DNA from: Peribacter sp043814035 | Lineage (GTDB): Bacteria > Patescibacteriota > Gracilibacteria > Peribacterales > Peribacteraceae | DNA length: 64,000 nucleotides | Direction: 5' to 3' | NCBI GenBank assembly: GCA_043814035.1 | Contig: JBDRKJ010000007.1 | Span: 62,001 to 126,000 of the forward strand | In this document: positions 18,291-26,569 of the stretch, in pieces | How positions within the stretch are numbered: position 1 is the first letter of the stretch | Layout: every line of letters begins with the position of its first letter | Notes under the pieces: generated by a model | Told to the model about the DNA's origin: nothing | What the model saw: only the letters and a program-made list of their open reading frames with translations | The model's database searches: none | Made by a program: the position numbers and the translations under genes

Positions 18291-18460
18291 ACTTTCACAG
18301 TAGCGTGCCCACCCACGCGCACAATTCTTCTCACTCCATTCCCAAAGACCACCGTTTGGTTTTCCGCTTCCAGAAGAGCTCTTCTGCGTTCTAACCATCA
18401 CAAGAACCTGCCCAGACAAACCTACCAGCTCCAAGCTAAAAGCTACCAGCTACCAGCTCT

Positions 18461-20107
18461 TTATCGCCGCCCTGACTTGAGAAGGGAGATGGCCCGAGCC
18501 ATCTGCTCATCACGCTCGGCCGACGGCACCACGACATCCGGCTTAACACCCAGACCGTCAATCTTGTGCCCGAGCGGAGAAAGCCACTCGGCAATGGTGA
18601 GCTTGAGACTCGATTTGTCGCTGAACTCCAGTACTTCCTGCACGGTGCCCTTGCCGAACGTCTGCTCGCCGAGAATAGTGGCACGCTTCGTATCTTGCAG
18701 TGCGGCCGCCACGATCTCAGAAGCCGAAGCAGAACCACCGTTCACGAGCACAATGAGGGGAACAGAAGGTTTGATTGTGGGTTCATCCTCGGTACGCTCC
18801 ATGCGCTCGCCCGTACGCGAGCGAATCGTGGCCACACCCGATCCCTTAGGCAAGAAGTTGCTCGCCACGACGGTGGCAGCGTGCAGCAGGCCTCCCGGAT
18901 TACTGCGCAGATCGAGGATCACACCTCTGGGATTCTGATCTTGAATGTGCTTCATCTCCGGTCGCAGATCCGTCTCTGAGAGCTTGCCAAACTGCATAAG
19001 TTTCACAACGGCAATGTCCTCCTGCCACTTGATATCGATCTCGGGTACTTTGATCGTATCGCGCGTCACTTCGACATCGAACTCCGTGCCACTACGACGG
19101 ATGCGTAACTTTGCCACAGATCCCTTGGGACCACGTACGCGATCGACCATTTCTTCATACGACAGATCCAGAAGGCTTTTGCCATCCACGGCGATGATCT
19201 GGTCGTTGGGCTTAAGACCGACCTTCTCGGCTGGTGAATTCGACAATGGCGTGACGATGGTCAGCACGCCTTCGCGATCCTCCACTTGGGCTCCGATGCC
19301 CGATACCTCACCCTGAATGCGCGACTGGAACGCACGGGATCCTGCCGGGCGGTAGAACGTGGAGTAGGGATCCCCCAGGCTTTTGACGATCGCTTCCGCA
19401 GCGTTGTAGGCGGCATCGTTGGCGTCGATCGTATCAGCGTGGAGGTAATCCTGTCCGATAATCTTCCAGAGTGTTTCCAAAATCTGCGCTTTGGGCAGCT
19501 CGCTCGACGTCGTCGTCTGAGAGCTCTTGGGCATGAAACGAATTTCAATCGTGGGAATGTTGTCCGTTGTATTCCGCTGTCCACCATCCTCCCCCATCAC
19601 CTTGCGTAGAAAGAGGCGCGCCTCTTTGCCCGTGAGCACTTCGTCCACACCAAAGAGCGCATTCGACTGCGGCTCCATCCACTCCTGATACACCGCCACA
19701 CCGACTGCGCGAGCCAGTGCGTCACTCGTGCGAGCATCGCGATACTGCGTGGTCGGCTCGGCCGTCACGTGTCGCAATGCCACCACTACTTCGAGTGCCT
19801 CTCCACGGGTGATGGGTTGTGCGGCATACAATTCATTGCCAAACGTCTGCAGTGCATCCGTGGCGTATGCCGCCTTGATGTACTCCTCAAGATCCCGCGG
19901 AACACGGCGGTAGGGCAAAATAGCCCGATCACCTCCCGTGGTACCGAATACTTTCACGCAAGCGCGAACGAATTCCCCGCGCGAAACCGGAGCCACGTCA
20001 GTCATGCGCAGCACATCGGCCACCGGAACCGCGGCGACCACAGACAGTGGAAGCAACAGGAATCCGACCGAGAGGAGAAAAAACTTCGCAGTGGAGAGAG
20101 AGCGCAT
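18461..20107 (-). CDS. ctpA: C-terminal processing peptidase (S41) with SLH-like N-terminus
   Basis: 548 residues from ATG 20107 (MRSLSTAKFFLLSVGF), which gives a clean signal peptide. After it, ~150 residues contain SLH-like segments (SRGEFVRACVKVFG, ITRGEALEVVVALRHV). A PDZ domain (about 265-345: GIGAQVEDREGVLTIVTPLSNSPAEKAG-type) precedes the S41 core. The catalytic serine is in NGGSASASEIVAAAL (near 460) and the lysine in FGKGTVQE (near 485), with the usual 25-residue spacing. It acts outside the membrane on protein C-termini. C/T-rich leader, no SD. Confidence 0.92.
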   Translation of the reverse strand: MRSLSTAKFFLLSVGFLLLPLSVVAAVPVADVLRMTDVAPVSRGEFVRACVKVFGTTGGDRAILPYRRVPRDLEEYIKAAYATDALQTFGNELYAAQPITRGEALEVVVALRHVTAEPTTQYRDARTSDALARAVGVAVYQEWMEPQSNALFGVDEVLTGKEARLFLRKVMGEDGGQRNTTDNIPTIEIRFMPKSSQTTTSSELPKAQILETLWKIIGQDYLHADTIDANDAAYNAAEAIVKSLGDPYSTFYRPAGSRAFQSRIQGEVSGIGAQVEDREGVLTIVTPLSNSPAEKVGLKPNDQIIAVDGKSLLDLSYEEMVDRVRGPKGSVAKLRIRRSGTEFDVEVTRDTIKVPEIDIKWQEDIAVVKLMQFGKLSETDLRPEMKHIQDQNPRGVILDLRSNPGGLLHAATVVASNFLPKGSGVATIRSRTGERMERTEDEPTIKPSVPLIVLVNGGSASASEIVAAALQDTKRATILGEQTFGKGTVQEVLEFSDKSSLKLTIAEWLSPLGHKIDGLGVKPDVVVPSAERDEQMARAISLLKSGRR

Positions 20108-20205
20108 GCGTTGAGGGGGGAAATCGCGAGAACGTGGTGTGTGTGCACACCTCGAAAGTGGAGCCATTCTACCCACCCCTCCTCCGCGTCACAACCAATG
20201 ATCCA

Positions 20206-21882
20206 TTACCCCACACGCACAAATGTATCCGTCACGACCAGGTGCCCGTGCTCTTTTCGATTTTCATTGCGAAAGAGCAAAGTGCTCAGTATCCAGAACC
20301 CACCCAAAACATAAAAGAGTGACGGAATGAGAATGAGAGAGACGAGATGGAGGAAGGACCCTTCAGCGAAACCGAGCAGTTCCCCGAGTGTACGTGGATT
20401 ACCAGGCAGTAGATCGGGTAATGACACCATGAAATTGAAGAGTCCATGCAGCACGACAGCGATCGTGAACCCCGTAAGAATCATCTGGCGTCGAAAGACG
20501 TCTTTTTCGGGTAGACGCAGAAATGCCCATGCCACGCCCGAGAGGAGAGAAGTTTTGCCGTGACGACGCGCCTCGTCCAACGTCGGCCCCGCAAAGATCG
20601 CGAGCCCGAGGAAGTACCCCAGCACTCCCGTCGAAACAATGTGCACCATCGTCGTGAGAATGGAGCGACCAATTACATTGCCGGCGAATCCGCCCCAGTC
20701 GGCTGAAGCGGGTGCGAGTAGATACTCGCGCACGAACCCCACAAAGTATGTGGGATTGATGATGTTCTCGGCAAAAGCGAACCCAATAGCGACAATAATG
20801 CCCAACTCCACGACATCGTTGATACTCCGAAAGAATGTCGTGCCGCTCTTACGCAGCACCCAGAATTTACTCCCCTCCTCGATCACACCGACGAGAATGA
20901 AGGCCAACAGTGTCGAGAGCAGTGTGTTCTGAATATCTGGCGCTTCGACGATGGCACCCGTCACGAGAGCGCTACTCGAACGCGTGAAGTTCTCAGGAAC
21001 GATCTTGAAGAGTAGAAACTGCAGCTCTACCCCCCTGCGTACGAGTGCGTCGTAGAAGAGAATCGGTGCCGTACTGAGCATGCCCGAGAAGAACATGAGC
21101 AGGACCAAGCTCATCCGCTCCCAGTGGTACTTGAGAAAGAGCACGCACCAGATCACCGCTGGAATAAGTGCTACCCCAATCGCGAGCAGGTGCGCCGTAC
21201 GCTCCACGCCCGCCTCTTGCCAGAGCAGGTGAAGCACCACCCAGAAGATGAATGTTCCGAGCACCGTTGCCTTGATGTGTGCAATCCACGGACCGAAGAG
21301 GAACCGCCATGCCAGCGCAATGCCCACCACGCCCAATGCCGAGAAGAAGGCATCGACACTCTGGGTATGATCGAGAAGCGTGCGCTCGAAACCGATGAGC
21401 ACGAAACTTAAGATTGTCCCAACAACAATGGCAAAAACGTACTCCTTGGCGTGCTTCCAGCGCACGAGCCCCATGCCAGCAATCGCACAGGCGATCGAGG
21501 CAAAGAGAATGCCACGCTTCAGGCCTGCAGGCCCCTCGAATGGAGAGATGGTACCGAACGTCCGAATAGTCAGAATGAAGAGCACAGCCGTGCCGATGAT
21601 GGAAATCAGTACGACGCCAATGGAGGGCAGATAGGGATGGCGACGCTCGATCGAAGAAATTGGCTCCACATCGAGAAGCGATATGTTCACAATCCCAACC
21701 CACACACGCGTGAGTAGTGCGGAGAGCACGAGGAAGAGCAGGAGCATCCCCATGACGACGAATGCGCTCTTACCTGCCTGTGCTGCAGTCTGTTCCGCCG
21801 CCAAGGCAATGGATGGCAGCAGGGTTGCTCCAACGGTTGTCATGGCCAGCCCGACATGTCGGTACTGGCGGGCGAGTGCCAC
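20206..21882 (-). CDS. PrsW-like intramembrane protease family protein
   Basis: 558 residues if started at GTG 21882, which gives a basic n-region before a signal-like segment (LPSIALAAEQ). ATG 21843 is an alternative. A much longer frame starts at ATG 22086, 12 nt below a TATAAT, but its N-terminus is encoded by an intergenic repeat. There are about 13 hydrophobic segments. PrsW/CPBP-type motifs are present: VIEEGSKFWVLR, FAFAENIINP, and TMVHIVSTGVLGY with VVLHGLFNF, supplying paired Glu and His residues. PrsW in Bacillus cleaves an anti-sigma factor; the substrate here is unknown. A Glu/Arg-rich cytosolic tail ends the protein. Confidence 0.8.
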   Translation of the reverse strand: MALARQYRHVGLAMTTVGATLLPSIALAAEQTAAQAGKSAFVVMGMLLLFLVLSALLTRVWVGIVNISLLDVEPISSIERRHPYLPSIGVVLISIIGTAVLFILTIRTFGTISPFEGPAGLKRGILFASIACAIAGMGLVRWKHAKEYVFAIVVGTILSFVLIGFERTLLDHTQSVDAFFSALGVVGIALAWRFLFGPWIAHIKATVLGTFIFWVVLHLLWQEAGVERTAHLLAIGVALIPAVIWCVLFLKYHWERMSLVLLMFFSGMLSTAPILFYDALVRRGVELQFLLFKIVPENFTRSSSALVTGAIVEAPDIQNTLLSTLLAFILVGVIEEGSKFWVLRKSGTTFFRSINDVVELGIIVAIGFAFAENIINPTYFVGFVREYLLAPASADWGGFAGNVIGRSILTTMVHIVSTGVLGYFLGLAIFAGPTLDEARRHGKTSLLSGVAWAFLRLPEKDVFRRQMILTGFTIAVVLHGLFNFMVSLPDLLPGNPRTLGELLGFAEGSFLHLVSLILIPSLFYVLGGFWILSTLLFRNENRKEHGHLVVTDTFVRVG

Positions 21883-21888
21883 GCGAGA

Positions 21889-22030
21889 ATGCGTGAAAGA
21901 CAAACCTACGGTTTTTCTCTCACGAACTCTCTTTTCCCTTAAAGGTGCGGCTTCCCCCTCGGGGGACCTTTGGCCAGCACGGCGGGACCCACAAGACCCA
22001 CGCTTCGCCGCGATTGTTTCATCACGGCAC
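21889..22030. repeat. intergenic repeat element (copy 2)
   Basis: A near-palindromic hairpin (CGTGAAAGACAAACC-TAC-GGTTTTTCTCTCACG, 21889-21922) is followed by a second module: cggcttccccctcggggg, acctttggccagcac, gacccacgcttcgccgcgat. Both modules recur at 25883-26175, and parts recur at 15321, 30410 and 43617. Confidence 0.7.
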
Positions 22031-22098
22031 CGCAGGCTGCCTGACCCTGCGCACCATCCCAGTAGAGCACGGAAAGTTGGTGACATGTGTTTGAGTTG

Positions 22099-22127
22099 AT
22101 TATAACATATATTTTGATCCTTGAAAA
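22099..22127 (-). promoter_or_regulatory. promoter upstream of the PrsW-like gene
   Basis: Minus strand: TTTTCA (22127-22122), 17 bp, TATAAT (22104-22099) preceded by TG at the extended -10 position. It lies 12 nt above ATG 22086 and ~215 nt above the preferred start, so the repeat element would be in the 5' region of the transcript. Confidence 0.55.
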
Positions 22128-22199
22128 TACGTCGAATCCCTCAGGAGACGGAGCGGAGTGGCAGTTTGCGCAAGCATTCGCTACGCTCCCACTTGACCT

Positions 22200-23594
22200 A
22201 TGCCAGCCACCTCTCTCGACCAGCTCGTTTCTCTCTCTAAACGTCGCGGCTTCATCTTCCCGGGATCCGAAATCTACGGCGGACTCGCCAACACGTGGGA
22301 CTACGGTCCCTTGGGCGTGGAGCTCAAGAATCGCGTGAAGAAGGAATGGTGGAAAACCTTCGTCCACAAGCGTCCCGACATGGTGGGGCTCGATGCCGCG
22401 ATTCTGATGAACCCCAAGGTGTGGGAAGCGAGCGGGCACGTAAGCAACTTCAACGATCCCATGGTGGACTGTAAAAACTGCAAAGAGCGCTTTCGCGGCG
22501 ACAAGCTGCTCGAAGAGAAATTGGGAGTGGAAGCGGCAGCCGTGCTCACACTCGATCAAGTGCAGCCCATGCTCGTCGCCGAAAAAATCCCCTGCCCCGC
22601 CTGTGGCAAAATCGCCTGGACCGAAGCCAAAAAGTTCAACCTCATGTTCAAGACGCAACAGGGCGTGATCGAAGGAGAGGGCAGCGACATCTACCTCCGC
22701 CCCGAGACTGCTCAGGGCATCTTCGTGAACTTCAAGAACATAGTGAACACGGTGCGTCCCCGGCTGCCCTTCGGCGTTGGGCAGATCGGCAAGGCGTTCC
22801 GTAATGAGATCACACCGGGTAATTTCACCTTCCGCACGCGGGAGTTCGAGCAGATGGAAATCGAGTACTTCGTGGAACCAGGTGAGGATAAAAAGGCGTT
22901 CGAGGAATGGAAGGAGACCGTCTGGGATTGGTACCTGTCTCTGGGTATCACGAAGAAAAACCTGCGCATACGCGAACACGACAAGAAAGAACTCAGCCAC
23001 TACAGCTCCCGCACGATCGACATCGAGTACCAGTTCCCCTGGGGATGGGGCGAGCTCTTCGGGCTGGCCAATCGCGGGGATTTCGATCTCTCGCAGCACG
23101 AGAAAGCCAGTGGTGAAGACATGAAGTACACAGACTTAGACGATGCCACAAAGAAGTTTCTGCCCCATGTGGTTGAGCCGAGCTTCGGCTGCGATCGCAC
23201 GGTCTTGACCTTCCTACTCGAGGCCTACACCGAAGAGAAACTCGAGAACGGTGATACGCGCACCGTAATGAAGTTTCATCCCAAGCTCGCTCCGATTGAT
23301 GTGGCCATTCTGCCGCTCAGTAAGAAGGAACACCTCGTCGCCAAAGCACAAGAGCTGTATAAAAAAATTATACAAGAAACGGATCTTGTTGTGAATTTCG
23401 ACGTGACGGGCAGTATCGGCAAGCGCTATCGCCGACAGGATGAGATCGGTACGCCCAAGTGTGTGACAGTGGACTTCGGCACGCTCGGGGAGGATGACAA
23501 GCAGGGACTGAAAGACACCGTCACCATTCGTGACCGCGACAGCCTCAAGCAGGAACGCGTACACATCGAGGAGCTCATTGGCTCTCTGCGCTAA
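22200..23594 (+). CDS. glyQS: glycyl-tRNA synthetase (dimeric type)
   Basis: 464 residues, the single-chain alpha2 class II enzyme. FIFPGSEIYGGLANTWDYGPLG at the N-terminus is diagnostic (YGG). An insertion with two CxxC knuckles, CKNC (91-94) and CPAC (132-135), probably binds zinc. Motif 2 is GQIGKAFRNEITP and motif 3 is PSFGCDRTVLTF-like. The anticodon-binding domain begins at LAPIDVAILPLSKKE (about 365). The start is preceded by cactacc/C-T-rich sequence without SD. The gene diverges from the PrsW-like gene. A 386-codon open frame antisense to it is a shadow. Confidence 0.96.
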   Translation: MPATSLDQLVSLSKRRGFIFPGSEIYGGLANTWDYGPLGVELKNRVKKEWWKTFVHKRPDMVGLDAAILMNPKVWEASGHVSNFNDPMVDCKNCKERFRGDKLLEEKLGVEAAAVLTLDQVQPMLVAEKIPCPACGKIAWTEAKKFNLMFKTQQGVIEGEGSDIYLRPETAQGIFVNFKNIVNTVRPRLPFGVGQIGKAFRNEITPGNFTFRTREFEQMEIEYFVEPGEDKKAFEEWKETVWDWYLSLGITKKNLRIREHDKKELSHYSSRTIDIEYQFPWGWGELFGLANRGDFDLSQHEKASGEDMKYTDLDDATKKFLPHVVEPSFGCDRTVLTFLLEAYTEEKLENGDTRTVMKFHPKLAPIDVAILPLSKKEHLVAKAQELYKKIIQETDLVVNFDVTGSIGKRYRRQDEIGTPKCVTVDFGTLGEDDKQGLKDTVTIRDRDSLKQERVHIEELIGSLR

Positions 23595-23785
23595 TTTCTC
23601 CAGAGAAAACGGTTGCAGGAGAGAATCGCCTTCTGTATAAACAACCCGCACTTTCGATTGATCGTCGCGGTCCTGGTCCCGACGGGTAAGACCCTGAAGG
23701 AAATCCTCCGCACTATACGAGTAGACATCGAAGGGAAGCTAAGGATTCTTCCACCGCACCAAGATCAACAGACTGCACAGTCTGT

Positions 23786-23853
23786 ATCCCTTACGTCTTA
23801 CGTCTTACGTCTTACGTCTTACGTCCTACGCCCTAATCCCTACCCCCTCACCC
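23786..23853 (+). repeat. short tandem repeats and CCCTA-rich leader before rpsB
   Basis: The heptamer TTACGTC is repeated four times (about 23791-23824), followed by CCTACGCCCTAATCCCTACCCC up to the rpsB start. A similar CCCTA-rich stretch precedes tsf (24577-24611) and, in reverse, rpoC (50798-50835). The rest of the 23595-23785 gap shows no convincing gene. Confidence 0.6.
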
Positions 23854-24567
23854 ATGTCCCTCCCGACGGAAAAGGAACTGTTCGTAGCCGCCTGTCACAT
23901 CGGCCATCCCAAGAACAAATGGAATCCGCGCATGGCGCCGTACCTCTACGGCGTACGCAGGGGCATTCATATCTTCGATCTCACGCAGACGAAGACGCAT
24001 TTGGAACTCGTCGTTGAGCAGCTGAAGAAACTGCAAGCAGAGGGTAAGACCATCCTCTTCGCCTCTACCAAGCAACAGAGCATTCCCCTAATCGAAGAGA
24101 TCGGCGAGACACTCCGTCAACCTACGGTGACCAAGAAATGGATCCCAGGACTCCTCACCAACTGGCCCACTATCAAGCGTCGCATCAAGTATTTCCTCGA
24201 GCTTAAAGAATCGTTCCGCTCCGGTGAAATCGATAAGTACACCAAGAAAGAGCAGACGATGCTGAGAAAGAAAATGGCCAAACTCGAGACGGCCCTTGGC
24301 GGTGTATCGGGTATGACGCGGGTTCCCGATGCCATCTTCGTGATCGACGCACTCCGTGATCGCGTGGCAGTACTTGAAGCGAACGTGCTCAAGATTCCCG
24401 TCTTCGGCATCTGCGATAGCAACGTGGATCCGAAACTCTTTCAACAGTTCATTCCGGCCAATGATGACGCCGTGAAGTCTATCGGCATCATTCTCTCAAC
24501 TGTTCGCGATGCGCTGGGCGGTTCCCCGAAGGAGCGCATTCCAACCAAAGAAAACGTTGCCGCCTAA
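23854..24567 (+). CDS. rpsB: ribosomal protein uS2
   Basis: 237 residues. The N-terminus LFVAACHIGHPKNKWNPRMAPYL-YGVRRGIHIFDL is typical for S2 (H-G-H plus WNPKM-type motif). It is followed by LVVEQLKKL, a coiled-coil insert and the C-terminal PDAIFVIDALRDRVAVLEAN and GICDSNVDP motifs. It joins the 30S head/body interface and recruits S1. It is followed by tsf after 44 nt, the conserved rpsB-tsf order. Leader C/T-rich, no SD. Confidence 0.96.
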   Translation: MSLPTEKELFVAACHIGHPKNKWNPRMAPYLYGVRRGIHIFDLTQTKTHLELVVEQLKKLQAEGKTILFASTKQQSIPLIEEIGETLRQPTVTKKWIPGLLTNWPTIKRRIKYFLELKESFRSGEIDKYTKKEQTMLRKKMAKLETALGGVSGMTRVPDAIFVIDALRDRVAVLEANVLKIPVFGICDSNVDPKLFQQFIPANDDAVKSIGIILSTVRDALGGSPKERIPTKENVAA

Positions 24568-24611
24568 CCCTCATTCCTACGCCCTACGCCCTATCCCCTA
24601 CCCCCTCGCCT

Positions 24612-25388
24612 ATGTCCCCCGTCTCCGCCTCCGCCGTTTCTTCTCTACGTCAGCGCACCGGTGTTTCGATGATGGAGTGCAAGAAAGCACTCGAAGAGTC
24701 TCAGGGCAACGAAGAGAAGGCCATTGAAATTCTTCGTAAGCGCGGCATCGCGCAGGCAACCAAGAAGGCAGCACGTGATCAGTTCGAGGGTCTCGTGTTT
24801 CTCGCCCAAAATGCCGATACAGCAGCCTTGGTCCTGCTCAAGTGTGAGACAGATTTTGTCGCACGCGACGACAACTTCCGCGCCACAGGCACGAGCCTCG
24901 TCGATACGTTGCTCGAGAAAGGCGAAGATGCCATGAAAACGCTAGCGGAGAAAAGTGTTCCTGAACTCGTGCAGAAACTCGGTGAGAATATCTCGTTCGA
25001 AGAATGCCACCGAATAACGGGCACGACGCTCGGCACGTATCTGCACACGAACAGTAAGATCGGCGTGATCATCGCACTTGAAGGTGGCAAGTCAGAAGAC
25101 GCCCGCGATGTCGCCATGCACGCGGCAGCTATGAATCCAACGGTCATGCATCCCGACGAGATGCCCGCCGAAAAAGTGGAGCAGGAAAAAGAGATCTGGC
25201 GCGAACAGCTCAAGAAGGAGGGCAAGCCTGAGGCCATGTTCGACAAGATCATGCTCGGCAAGGAGAAGAAATTCCGCGAAGAGAGCGCTCTGACCAAGCA
25301 GTCGTTCGTCAAGGACCCCACGAAGACCGTAGAGCAGTTCCTCGGAACGGCAAAAGTGACCTCCTACGTGCGTCTGGCTATCGGCTAA
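24612..25388 (+). CDS. tsf: translation elongation factor Ts
   Basis: 258 residues. The UBA-like N-terminus SSLRQRTGVSMMECKKALEE is followed by KAIEILRKRGIAQATKKAARDQFEG. The core includes VLLKCETDFVARDDNF, the TDF(V) motif that exchanges GDP on EF-Tu, and a C-terminal EESALTKQSFVKDPTKTVEQFL. It catalyses nucleotide exchange on EF-Tu, whose gene is not in the window. It sits directly behind rpsB, with a CCCTA-rich leader between them. Confidence 0.97.
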   Translation: MSPVSASAVSSLRQRTGVSMMECKKALEESQGNEEKAIEILRKRGIAQATKKAARDQFEGLVFLAQNADTAALVLLKCETDFVARDDNFRATGTSLVDTLLEKGEDAMKTLAEKSVPELVQKLGENISFEECHRITGTTLGTYLHTNSKIGVIIALEGGKSEDARDVAMHAAAMNPTVMHPDEMPAEKVEQEKEIWREQLKKEGKPEAMFDKIMLGKEKKFREESALTKQSFVKDPTKTVEQFLGTAKVTSYVRLAIG

Positions 25389-25458
25389 AAGATGCCAAAG
25401 GAGCATATTTTGAAACGTTGCAACGTGAGACGTGCTTTCATGAGGCCAAGAACACACC

Positions 25459-25487
25459 TTCACAGACCATCACGAAAGGCGTATAAT
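25459..25487 (+). promoter_or_regulatory. strong promoter for a leaderless receiver gene
   Basis: TTCACA (25459-25464), a 17-bp spacer and TATAAT (25482-25487). The ATG at 25496 begins 9 nt after the -10 box, so transcription should start at or within a few nt of the start codon. Confidence 0.75.
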
Positions 25488-25495
25488 GGTAGTTG

Positions 25496-25882
25496 ATGTC
25501 TGCACCAAACATCCTCATCGCTGAAGATGACGCCGTACTCCGCGAGGTATACGTGAAGAAGTTTACCATCGGCGGTTTCACGATCCGTGCAGTGAAAGAT
25601 GGGCAGGAAGCGATTACAGAAATCGAGAAAGAGAAACCCGATCTCGTCATTTTGGATCTGAATATGCCGGTCTTGGATGGATTTGCCGTTCTGGAGCGGT
25701 TCCCGCGCGCACAGCGCACCTTTCCGATGATCGTCCTCAGCAATTTCGGCAATACGAAGAACCAGGAGCGCAGCATCGGATTGGGTGCGGATGACTTCTT
25801 CATCAAGAGTGAAATGACCATCAAAACTCTGTTGGAGAAAGTGATGACCCTCCTCAAAGCAAAAGACATGTGGCAGAAGTAG
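25496..25882 (+). CDS. single-domain response regulator (CheY-like)
   Basis: 128 residues, a receiver domain only. Acidic residues are in ILIAEDDAVLRE, the phospho-acceptor Asp is in LVILDLNMPVLDGF (near residue 55), the Ser/Thr switch is in IVLSNFG and the Lys is in DFFIKSE. There is no output domain, so it must signal through a partner; no histidine kinase is nearby. ATG 25496 is preferred to the overlapping TTG three bases upstream, given the promoter position. The repeated 3' element begins right after its stop. Confidence 0.93.
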   Translation: MSAPNILIAEDDAVLREVYVKKFTIGGFTIRAVKDGQEAITEIEKEKPDLVILDLNMPVLDGFAVLERFPRAQRTFPMIVLSNFGNTKNQERSIGLGADDFFIKSEMTIKTLLEKVMTLLKAKDMWQK

Positions 25883-26530
25883 CATGAGAGACAAACCTTC
25901 AGCCTTCGCCCTTCGGGTCTACGGCCGACAGGACGGTTTTTCTCTCATGAACTCTCTTTTCCAGCCTTCGCGCAGCGGAGGCTGCCCACCGTAGCCTTGG
26001 CGAAGGTGGGCCAATCTCTTCTTAGGTTTTGGCTGCGCTTCGGCTGGCGAGCCCTTAATGGTGTCGCTTCCCTCCGGGGACCTTCGGCCAGCGTTTAGAA
26101 CCCACGCCTGCGTGCCGGAAACGCCGGCAACTTCGGCGTGCAGGCACGAGACCCGCGCTTCGCGACGGTTTTTTATCAAGATACCTGCACTCTCCTTCTC
26201 AACTCGTGGAGGAGGCGCGCCACCCTCCTTCGCCACGCATTCGCGAGGCTTCGGACGGGCAGGCGGGGAGTGAAGAGGAAGGCCCTGCCACCAGCCGACG
26301 AGACGGCTCCGAATCCTCTTGTCGGCCGTAGTCCCGCATATGCGGGACGAAGGCTGATGTAGGAGTCGGCGAGGAGGCGCAGGGCCAGGCGGAGCGGGGA
26401 TTGGCGCGCCGGCGTTTTGGCTCCACCTTTGTCGCTTAGACAAAGGTGGAAAGAGTCCCAGATTTGTCGAATAATCCTACAATCTCACCACGACTCCAAT
26501 CTCAAGACTCGGTCTACAATCCCTCCCTAC
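25883..26530. repeat. long intergenic repeat-rich region (copy 3)
   Basis: About 690 bases without a credible gene. It opens with a palindrome, CATGAGAGACAAACC (25883-25898) pairing with GGTTTTTCTCTCATG (~25934-25950). The second module follows (ggtgtcgcttccctccgg, ggaccttcggccagcgttta, gagacccgcgcttcgcgacgg, tttttt up to 26177). Further on are several GC hairpins and a perfect 11-bp stem at 26423-26449 (CCACCTTTGTC / GACAAAGGTGG). It probably holds transcription end signals and mobile or decayed repeats. Confidence 0.65.
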
Positions 26531-26546
26531 ACACACATTTTCGTGG

Positions 26547-26552
26547 TAAAAT
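26547..26552 (+). promoter_or_regulatory. -10 box of the TraD-like ATPase gene
   Basis: TAAAAT preceded by TGG, 17 nt before the GTG start at 26570. Transcription would begin ~10 nt before the start codon; no clear -35 is seen. Confidence 0.4.
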
Positions 26553-26569
26553 GGTAGGATACACGCAAC

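Noticed and set aside
21939..23099. 386-codon open frame on the minus strand opposite glyQS
   Set aside because: It is antisense to conserved glycyl-tRNA synthetase codons; its composition is a reflection of the third-position bias, with no motif.
23786..23830. CRISPR-like repeats
   Set aside because: The TTACGTC units are simple 7-nt tandem repeats without spacers; no cas genes in the window.
26423..26449. Perfect 11-bp hairpin as a rho-independent terminator
   Set aside because: No T-run follows on either strand; kept only as part of the repeat-rich region.
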